Translations under genes and position numbers: made by a program
Notes under the pieces: generated by a model
Told to the model about the DNA's origin: nothing
Database searches by the model: none
Seen by the model: only the letters and a program-made list of their open reading frames with translations
NCBI GenBank assembly: GCA_000697665.1
Contig: KL197734.1
Span: forward strand, 436,059-459,674
DNA length: 23,616 bases
Direction of reading: 5' to 3'
Source of the DNA: Jaapia argillacea MUCL 33604
Lineage: Eukaryota; Basidiomycota; Agaricomycetes; Jaapiales; Jaapiaceae
Part shown: positions 16,925-23,616 of the stretch, in pieces
Layout of the letters: every line of letters begins with the position of its first letter
Numbering within the stretch: the stretch's first letter is position 1

Positions 16925-19900
16925 TCAGCCCATTCTCTCAAGAGTGAGATCTTCGACATACAGGGCTCGAGCAAGTGGCCCGCTCCAGTCAATGATACCC
17001 CAACGGTGACCCACCATGTCATCTGGAACCCTTCCAACCAAGCACTGTACACATGCCAGATCAATGACATCGATCTTCCCGAATCTCGAGTAGTAGTGAA
17101 TATCCAGATCTGTGTTGTTTTCGTCCATGGTGCAGGACCGGATGGCAGCGAGGAAATGAGTTGTCAGCTCCTTGAGTTTGAGAGCCTGCGAGGGAGGCAA
17201 CCGAACGACGAAGATATTTTGTGGTTGGCCAAAGAACGTCTTGAGCACAAAACGCGGCGCCACGTTTCGCTTCGCTGCATTGGTGTCGATCGCAGCTTCG
17301 TACTGAAGGGAGGAAAATGTGAATAAAGAGAGAGGTAGACATTAAAGGCAATTGAACAGGACTCACTCATACATAGCTCACATCTCGCCGATCCCCACCG
17401 ATTGCAACCAAGGAAGATGCGTTCATCACATCTCCTCCAAAGAGCCGACGGACTTTCCCCCATTGCTCAACCTTGGTTGTGTCGAGGTGCGGTCGGATCT
17501 TGGAGGGTGTTGTGTTATATACGGTTACTAAAGCTCTGACAATCATACTGAAAAGGCCCGATTCGATGGGCATCACACGGCGGGGTGGCATCAAAACACT
17601 GCTGGGGTCTGTAGGTGTGATCACGATGAGACAAATAAGACATTGAGGTGTGTTAAGTGATAAGTACGCACACAAGGGATTCGAGAATTCTCCACGGCGG
17701 AGGTCTGCCGTACAAGGAGGTTTGAGAGATAGTTCCTGCTTCAGATTATAGACAAGCTTGATGTGAGCTAAACGCGCCAAATTCAAGACATGTTGATCGA
17801 TGCAAGCGTAAGGGAAACAGCGGCTTTTGATGGCTGGCTGGAGGTATCCACAGTACCGCTCCATTGGGAAAGCCCAGGATACCCAGACCGGGCCACTTGC
17901 CTCAATGCTGTCGGCGATGTGGAGGAGAGTGTGGATGGTGACGGGGCAGGCTGGCAATCGAGATGGATGACTCTGATAATAGAACCTTGAAAAAAAGGAT
18001 ACATCAACAACCATTGTCAGATTACAGAGGAAAACCCACCTTTCATATGTTGTTACCCACTCGATGAATCCTTCACGAATCGTAGTGATATCATCCATGT
18101 TGAGTTCAAACCGGAGGCAAAGTCGGATGAGTTTCACAAGTTCGACAAAGTGGGTGTAATATTTTGGCTGTTTGAACTTGCGACAGAGAAGGACTGGAGC
18201 GATGTATTGAGTCCAGAACGACCAAGCATCTGCAGTGCATTGGCTCTTGTTGATGGCGATATCGGGAAGTCGTGGACTGAACACATAAGGAACCGTGGAA
18301 CCAGTCTGCATTGTGGCTGACCCAACCCCTTCCCAGACAGCAGTAGCTAGCTCGTACTGCTCCCAGCCCTGATCTAACCCCTTAAATTCCCCTGTCCATA
18401 AAGCAATCAAGTTCTTGATAAGGTTCTCCCAGATCAAGTGCATGAAGTCATAGGGAAATGAGCGGGGGAAGGAGAGACTATGCAGGACACTGAGAAGGGG
18501 AACTCCTTTGATCCCATACATTTTTGATAGTAAATCCCCTTCGGAAGACGTGGTTGAAAATTGAACTTCGTGAGCCTGTTTGAGGAACTCTGCATGCGAT
18601 CGAAGGGGGAGATTATGTGGGTCATACTTCTTGATTGTGGTGGGATCACTACGTACGCCGGGATGACAAGATCTGTCAAGGGGGACATAATGGGTTGTCG
18701 CACGAGATTCAGGTACTCGGAGGCCAAGGATCTTGCACATCCGACACAGTGAAAGTCCATTATGGCCCTTCATACGCATTAGAAGTGACACTGCGGGGAT
18801 GTCTCCAGCGACGAGGACCAGATAAGCGTGGAGTTTGAAGACGGCTTGGGAAAGAGCATCATATGCCTTGATACCAATTGCGAGTCGGAGAAGATCTGTG
18901 ATGAGTGGCCACAGGAACGAATCCATGTCAAGCGGCTTCTTTGGACCAGGGACGACACCAAAGGCAATGATGTTATCGATGTGAAAGCATTCTTCAGGGG
19001 GCAGATTGTAGTTAAACCCAATAAGTGGCCAAGCAGTCTTCTTTTGACGTTTGAAGGGAGAGAATCCATCAGTTGAAAGTCCCAGGGCAATATTGCGTGC
19101 ATCCTGGAAGTACGTATACGGGAGTTCTCGATCACCAACTTGAACCTTCTTTCCTAAGAGCGATTGGTAGTGCTCCAAATCCATCATATCCTTCACAACT
19201 CCAGGCTCATGGATATGCTCGGCATGATAGCGGAGCTTCTGTGCAGTGGGACGGTGTGCGTGCATCGCTGCAAGCCGAGGAGCAGGGGGGATATATGAAA
19301 ATACATTCTGGGGCTTCTTGTTCCCATTGAGTCGTGATTCATGGCAGTATGGGCAGGCTTGCAGGTCATGGTGGGGACCAACAAAACATATACAAGAGTT
19401 GACACAACAGTCATACTTGATTGGTTGGACACCTGATAAAAATGCGGCGCGACCATAGATTTCCTCGAGGCTCGGAAGGGGATTGGAGGGGAAGACATAT
19501 GGAAGCTTTTCAAAGTCTTTCGAGGTCATACTTGACGACACCTTGAGGGCGAAGGCTCGCATAATTGCTTGATCAGACTTGGAAAGCTTATCGCCTATTA
19601 CAACTCAGCATAATCAACACAAAAAAGTGGAAATTACTCACCGAGTTCGGCAGCCTCACGAATGAAGTCCTCATTGATTGTATCCCAGGCCGACAAGTAA
19701 GGATTGAACTCCTCGTCAGTATCCGACTCGGATACATTATCAGATGCTTCTGAGTCTGAATCTTCTCCCTCACTATCATCGTCCGATGTGTAATCCTCGA
19801 CTGTCGCCTTGTAACGAAACTCATCTGAATTGAGCCTCGTGCACGCATCATCCAGAATTTGGTCACCATCCTCCTCACTTGGCAGACTTGTTGCACCATC

Positions 19901-20275
19901 TCCATCCGCATACCCATCAACTCCAAACGACTCTCCTCCAAAACCTTCCCCTTCAAACAACTCTCCTCCAAAACCTTCTCCTTCAAAACCAGTCTCACCA
20001 GTTGTCGGCTCTCCATCAGCACCAACCTCCTCAGACTCAGATCCAGAGCTTGAGAGTGAGGGTGAGGGCGAGGGCGAGTTGTGTTCAGAGCTCTGCTTTG
20101 AGATACATGGACGTTTTGAGGGTCTTGTGTCCATATTTGAGCTCAGAGTGCTGTTTTGGAACACTGTCGCTGCCTTGACATGGATTCGGGCTTTTCCCTC
20201 TCGGTGTCGTTTATCTGTCTTGATGGTGACGAGGGCTCCACAGCCACAGCTGCAGAGGCTTTTTTTGCTGGCCAT
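16925..20275 (-). CDS. tnp2-type transposase of a CACTA element (4 exons)
   Basis: This is the transposase that cuts and joins the element's ends, of the Transposase family tnp2 (CACTA/EnSpm). Exons, in coding order, are 20275-19642, 19594-17672, 17608-17373 and 17302-16925. They give about 1,056 aa in one frame with no stop. The N-terminus (MASKKSLCSCGCGALV) has clustered Cys and His like a small zinc-binding motif, then a Ser/Glu/Gly-rich acidic linker (about 50-200). The tnp2 domain follows: YDCCVNSCICF...CPYC (about 272-295), STDGFSPF (Asp ~387), a WPL...NLPPEE block, VAGDIPAVSL (Asp ~476), LCRMC (~495-499) and PYDFMHLIWEN (~592-601). A PMERYCGYLQPAIKSRCFPY block follows. The two Asp and the DFMH region are candidate catalytic residues by family analogy. 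An in-frame ATG at 20305 could add 10 residues. The 63-nt intron 17609-17671 has no stop, so it could be retained harmlessly. Confidence 0.93.
19928..19987 (-). repeat. 30-bp tandem duplication in the transposase linker
   Basis: Two nearly identical 30-bp units (19928-19957 and 19958-19987) encode the repeated GEGFGGE(S/L)FE pattern in the acidic N-terminal linker of the transposase. The unit length is a multiple of three, so copy-number change preserves the frame. Confidence 0.8.
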
Positions 20276-20305
20276 AGTTCTATCATCAAGCAATTCAGAA
20301 CCCAC

Positions 20306-20618
20306 TCCAATGAGGTGAAAACATCACAATGAACTCACCTGGTTGATATCCACGGCTGACACAAAGGTCGAGGGAGGTCGGGGGAGGTTCGAGAAGGGTT
20401 GAGGAGTTCACACAGTCAGACAGAGTGGAAGGAATCACCAGATGGTGTATTAGAGGGATGTCGCTAACATACAGGCCCTCGTCGAGCAAGAGAGGGATAG
20501 CGTGAGAAATTCAACCTCAAGCAGGAGGGGTCCTTGCAATTTTTTGCCTTGTCGTTCCTCCTCCCCTCCAGCACCTAAGATAGCTCCCTAGCTCTGTCCA
20601 GACCTCCGATATCTTAAA
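20306..20618. promoter_or_regulatory. Divergent intergenic region between the two CACTA genes
   Basis: About 310 bp separate the start codons of the two oppositely oriented genes, so it should hold both promoters. I see no clear TATA box on either side. A C/T-rich stretch (about 20530-20612) precedes the plus-strand ATG. On the minus side a good donor (GTGAGTTC, starting at 20337) suggests a possible leader intron before the transposase start. A GTGAAAACATCAC motif at 20316-20328 resembles the subterminal palindrome, with a wider spacer. Confidence 0.5.
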
Positions 20619-21689
20619 ATGTCCAACAGCACCTCTAGGTCAAACAAGAAAAATACTACTGCTGCTGTCCCAACAGACACTGCTCCCGCAACACCAACCC
20701 CAGCATCGAAAAAACGAAAAACTCACACCAGCGAAAAGGAGAATGAAAATGTGCCTACATCAGATGCTACTCCAGCAGGAACCGAGCGTCGGGTGACCCA
20801 GCAAGCAAATGGAAAGTGTCCCACCATGTCACAGAAGAATGCCGACCTCGAGAAAAAGCTCGCAGACGCCAAAGGTACGAGAGCCTGTTTTCACTTGTAC
20901 TGAGGCTGAGCACGGATTTCATTGTCAGAGGCACAATCACGAGCAGAGGCTGCTAGAGAGCAGGCCGAACGTCAGCTCAGGAAGTTCAAGAAAATCGCCA
21001 AGGCAAAGCAGCAGGTACACCAGGAGAAAGCAAAGATCGCCCATCCAAAGGGTCAGAGTGGTCGAGCAAACGGATTCAACTTGAGACGTGCGATGGGATT
21101 GGGATCAACAAACAATACTGCAAAATATCTTTCCATTCTGGTAAGGAAGATCATTTGTTGTGTTGTGTGTGTATTCGTGGGCGTCGTGACGTAACTCACA
21201 AGCGTGTGCCTGTCCTATAGCGCACCATTCGAGATCTGGTTACTATCGCCAGGCTTGACTGTCAACTCGACTTCCACAATCAACCGCCAGGAAAGCTGGC
21301 TGAAATCTACCAGCTTGTCGGTACCCTCCTGCTTACTATGATATCATCTTCTCACACGCTGTTCGCGTCTCTAGGCTCGAAAGAAACAAGAATACTTGGA
21401 GAACTTTATCAATAACTGGGCGACAGCCGAGATCGCTCGCCAATTCTTAGCCAACCGCCGCAAGCAAGAGAACAAGGACAAAGCCACCAGGGAACTTGAA
21501 GCCTTGGGTCAAGCTGGAGATGATGGTCTGGATGGGGTCAGGGCTGCGAAGAAACAAAGGGTGAGTGGACCAGACCTGCAGGATGAGGGCGAGGGTGATG
21601 ACGAGCCTGAAGGAGAGGGTGACGAGGATGACGAGCCTGAAGACGGAGAGGGTGACGAGGGTGAAGATGGCAACGAAGATGAGGAGTAA
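20619..21689 (+). CDS. CACTA accessory protein: coiled coil, conserved core, acidic tail
   Basis: The gene has four exons, 20619-20874, 20929-21140, 21221-21316 and 21375-21689, giving 292 residues without a stop. Residues 1-75 are Ser/Thr/Pro/Lys-rich with KKRK (possible nuclear signal). Residues 75-120 form a basic coiled coil (LEKKLADAKEAQSRAEAARE). Residues ~125-225 carry a conserved-looking core: GRANGFNLRRAMGL, YLSILRTIRDLVTIARLD, KLAEIYQLARKKQEYLENFI and NNWATAEIARQFLANRRKQE. The tail is a Glu/Asp/Gly repeat. I recall this core in many mushroom hypothetical proteins but no assigned function. Its place opposite the transposase, inside the element's ends, suggests a role like plant CACTA TnpA (binding subterminal sites). 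The third donor is weak (GTCGGT); using the neighbouring GTACCC breaks the frame. Confidence 0.85.
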
Positions 21690-22023
21690 GGATACAATAA
21701 TGGCTGCAGCGGTAGTTGCTCAAATATTATGGTCATTTTTTCGTTCTCTCATGGTCTGTCGTGTGTGTTGAGTATCACTGCTATGGGCATCATAATTCAA
21801 TGGGCAATACCCAGTAATTCCACTGTGGCCTACAAGGTGAATATCACCGTCTAAAATGGCGAATAGGAATACATCACCAGCTCCCGAGAATGTAGCAAAA
21901 GTGGACATTTAACAAGTGATTTCCGCTGCTTTGCAGCGGTGCAAAAAGCAGGGAATTCCCCTCCAAACCAGTGAGTTTCACAGATACAAACAGCTGTTAT
22001 TACGGTTTAGCTACTGTGCCACA
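21690..22023. other. CACTA right subterminal region, no gene
   Basis: This is noncoding sequence between the accessory gene stop and the right inverted repeat. It contains the palindrome GTGAATATCACC at 21837-21848 and a CCGCTGCTTTGCAGCGG hairpin at about 21926-21942. An open frame beginning at 21971 merely crosses the right end into the host exon. Confidence 0.65.
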
Positions 22024-22058
22024 CATGGTGAAAATCACGCCCTATCAGCAGCACAGTG
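22024..22058 (-). repeat. CACTA right terminal inverted repeat
   Basis: It ends GCAGCACAGTG. On the minus strand it reads CACTGTGCTG with TTTTCACCATG further in, the partner of the left repeat at 16672-16706. It overlaps the palindrome GTGAAAATCAC at 22028-22038. Confidence 0.8.
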
Positions 22059-22061
22059 AGC
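22059..22061. other. CACTA target site duplication, right copy (AGC)
   Basis: This is the partner of AGC at 16669-16671. Confidence 0.85.
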
Positions 22062-22423
22062 AGAGACTCCAGATCTGTCGAGGTCTTAAGAACCCAGATG
22101 TGATGGCTCCCCCTGGGCTTCCAATCAACTGTTACAACAAGGATTGGTTGAAGACATTATCGCCGCACAAACGCCACCACCTTCGTCCCCTCAAAAAACA
22201 CTACAAGTTCAAGACTCCGACAGACGACAGGATAGGTGGACAGAGCAGCAGCAGCAAAGCCGCACCTGATGGTAAGCCCGCTAGGCCAGTCAAGACCAAG
22301 GGTCACCACCAGCAGAAGCCAGACCAAGTTACCTCTAGCACCGAGAGGGAAGACTTCTCACAACAATTGGCTGGTTTTGACAATGGAGACAACGGCGACG
22401 ACAAAGAGGACAAAGAGGACTGA
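22062..22423 (+). pseudogene. 3' part of the 17-exon gene displaced by the CACTA element
   Basis: It continues the last exon of the gene that starts at 13342. The left part stops after codon base C at 16671 and this part supplies AG at 22062-22063, restoring CAG and the frame (...RKWCSQQ | QRLQICRG...). It encodes PPGLPINCYNKDWLKTLSPH, a GLPxNxYxxxWL block that I associate with the C-terminus of the same mushroom protein family. A Lys/Ser/Gln-rich linker and an acidic tail (DNGDNGDDKEDKED) follow, ending in TGA at 22421-22423. The apparent ATG at 21971 lies inside the transposon and is not a start. Confidence 0.85.
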
Positions 22424-22606
22424 GAGGACCGCTGACAATCTCTGGTATCTGTAGACTACTCAGAATCCCTACCTTCACATTGTCGGCCTTGTTGCTGAAA
22501 TCAAGGATTACAATCAATAATGTTCGTCATTTTGGTGGGATCGAAGGATAGTCTGATCTTCAGCGCCCAGAGGAAATTTACTTAGCCCCATATTGCCCCT
22601 TACCCA
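22424..22606. other. Downstream of the split gene, nothing recognised
   Basis: This is a short stretch after the stop codon. It probably includes the old gene's 3' flank. No clear polyadenylation signal was identified beyond AATCAATAAT near 22513. Confidence 0.4.
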
Positions 22607-23254
22607 TTGGACACCTCTGGATACTCATGTGCGATGACAGGCAGGGTTGAAACATCCCATCCCCACCAAATATCCAAACCATTGGGTCACCAAAGACTTC
22701 AACACAATGTACTTAAAGAACAAGTCCACTGGCTACCGAAAATCGATAGGGATGTGAGTGAGAGTCGACCTCACAGTTTGCACACTGCACATCTGTGTTG
22801 TGAAAAAAGGCCTTGTCTTGCATACAGTAGTGTAGTGCAGTATACCAGGTTTGAAGGCATTGATCGCAAGTGTACTTGTATTATTGTACTCACACAATCT
22901 TACTTGTCCAAGCTCGCCTTAGTAATCTTTCTTGACTTGGCAGCTGGCCCAACAACTTTCATTGTGTCTATCTACACTAAGATCGACTGCAAGAGCCTCG
23001 CAACTATGATGTATATTGAATTGCAAGCCCCGAGGCTACTACCAGATACTCTCAGTTACGAATTTTGTGTTGAAGCCCTGAACGAAGTTGGATGTTCAGA
23101 CGAACCAGAGTTTAGGGCTGGCTTTGTGGAGTGGCAGGGATATATATGGGAATCCCAAGGATTATGGACTCCTTTCCACTCTCCACAATGTAGAACTTCA
23201 ATGTTGGGTGAATTATGTGCACAACGTACCATAGTATCAATACATGTCGGATAG
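22607..23254 (+). CDS. Hypothetical open reading frame, weak support
   Basis: This is a 215-codon open frame from ATG 22607 to the TAG at 23252-23254. The product has a moderately hydrophobic middle (LALVIFLDLAAGPTTFIVSI, about residues 103-122) and a second half that looks more protein-like (ALNEVGCSDEPEFRAGFVEW). I recognise no family, see no intron signals that improve it, and overlapping minus-strand frames are also open. In a window full of decayed elements it may be chance. Confidence 0.2.
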   Translation: MDTSGYSCAMTGRVETSHPHQISKPLGHQRLQHNVLKEQVHWLPKIDRDVSESRPHSLHTAHLCCEKRPCLAYSSVVQYTRFEGIDRKCTCIIVLTQSYLSKLALVIFLDLAAGPTTFIVSIYTKIDCKSLATMMYIELQAPRLLPDTLSYEFCVEALNEVGCSDEPEFRAGFVEWQGYIWESQGLWTPFHSPQCRTSMLGELCAQRTIVSIHVG

Positions 23255-23616
23255 CGATATTCCACTGTGCTGCCAACAAACCCAAGGGAATCTGAGATCG
23301 ACGAAACAAATGAACAAGGGGAGGACTTCGAGGGTTGTTGGAACACCAGGTTTGTTGTTACTCTCCATGCCCATCGCTTATCGACTTCTCCACCTCGTGT
23401 CTGTGCTCTTGGACTGAGTCCTCGATCAGGAAGACACTTGCTTTAGGTTTCCGAGATTGACTACTATAGATCCTGCTTGTTCCGAGGCTTCTGTGCACTT
23501 CCCCTTTCGGTCCAATACACCTCCAATAGGACTTCACTCGCTTCTGAGGAATACTCAGTATGTTTTACCTCAGTTACTTGACTTCCGACTTGTCCCCCTC
23601 TTTCGTTGCACACTCC
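23255..23616. other. Right window end, no gene seen
   Basis: The last 360 bp have only short frames. The sequence style (pyrimidine-rich plus strand, no motif) resembles the gene-free region near 1.7-4.0 kb, but I could not align the two. Confidence 0.4.

Larger units (their letters stand above)
16672..22058. mobile_element. CACTA (EnSpm) DNA transposon, complete, two genes
   Basis: This is a 5,387-bp element with ends CACTG...CAGTG and imperfect inverted repeats of about 35 bp (about 24/35 identical, aligned without gaps). It is flanked by 3-bp AGC duplications. Deleting it with one AGC rejoins the host exon in frame (codon C|AG). It encodes a tnp2 transposase on the minus strand (16925-20275) and a second protein on the plus strand (20619-21689), transcribed divergently from about 20.3-20.6 kb. 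Neither reading frame has a premature stop, in contrast to the host gene, so this insertion is probably younger than at least part of the host's decay and may be competent to move. Subterminal GTGAA(A/T)ATCAC palindromes lie at both ends. Confidence 0.92.

Noticed and set aside
18779-19138. Other minus- and plus-strand frames overlapping 17367-19562
   Set aside because: They are shadows of the tnp2 transposase, which has domain-level support in its own frame.
21926-21942. GC-rich hairpin as a transcription terminator
   Set aside because: Bacterial-type terminators do not apply in a fungal context; it may be only structural within the transposon end.
21971-22061. ATG at 21971 as start of a separate 150-aa gene
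   Set aside because: The first ~30 codons lie inside the CACTA right end; only 22062-22423 belongs to the host gene.

Overview
The window looks like transposon-rich DNA from a filamentous basidiomycete, most likely an Agaricomycete. The grounds are many 47-80 nt GT-AG introns, an hAT transposase and a tnp2 (CACTA/EnSpm) transposase of fungal type, solo LTRs, and protein families I associate with mushroom genomes. I see no ordinary housekeeping gene, tRNA, rRNA or CRISPR array.

Layout. (1) 1-1541: 3' part of an hAT element, with seven uninterrupted exons of its transposase, a GGTTC-rich subterminal region and a probable terminal inverted repeat. It sits inside a dispersed repeat whose empty copy lies at 10.9 kb. 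(2) 1677-4061: no convincing gene, one weak minus-strand remnant. (3) 4062-4624: unrecognised gene fragment with one in-frame TGA, cut off by an LTR. (4) 4625-5163 and 9370-9877: two LTRs of one family in inverted orientation. The right one is a solo LTR with a perfect 5-bp target duplication (GTCAG) that interrupts a reading frame. Both carry a regularly spaced ACAATG/CATTGT array. (5) 5164-10265: low-complexity, Ser/Pro/Thr-rich, mostly open decayed reading frames with internal repeats, of unknown identity. (6) 10798-11028: composite repeat. (7) 11040-12490: fragments of a decayed multi-exon gene, including a coiled coil. (8) 13342-22423: a 17-exon pseudogene in which all 16 introns are phase 0. 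Three neighbouring exons are tandem duplicates and three in-frame TGA codons interrupt it. (9) 16672-22058: a complete-looking CACTA element inserted in the last exon of that pseudogene. (10) 22424-23616: nothing recognised.

The best-supported result is the CACTA element. It has CACTG...CAGTG ends and imperfect ~35-bp terminal repeats, and it is flanked by a 3-bp AGC duplication. Removing it with one AGC copy rejoins the host exon exactly in frame. It carries two divergent, apparently intact genes: a ~1,056-aa tnp2 transposase on the minus strand, and a ~292-aa coiled-coil, acidic-tailed protein on the plus strand that may be its DNA-binding partner.

The relative order of events can be read from the nesting. 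The dispersed repeat predates the hAT, the low-stop region predates the right LTR, and the multi-exon gene predates the CACTA element. Decay appears dominated by C-to-T change at CpG: most premature stops are TGA where CGA is the likely ancestor, and two aligned repeat copies differ by eight transitions, six of them at CpG.
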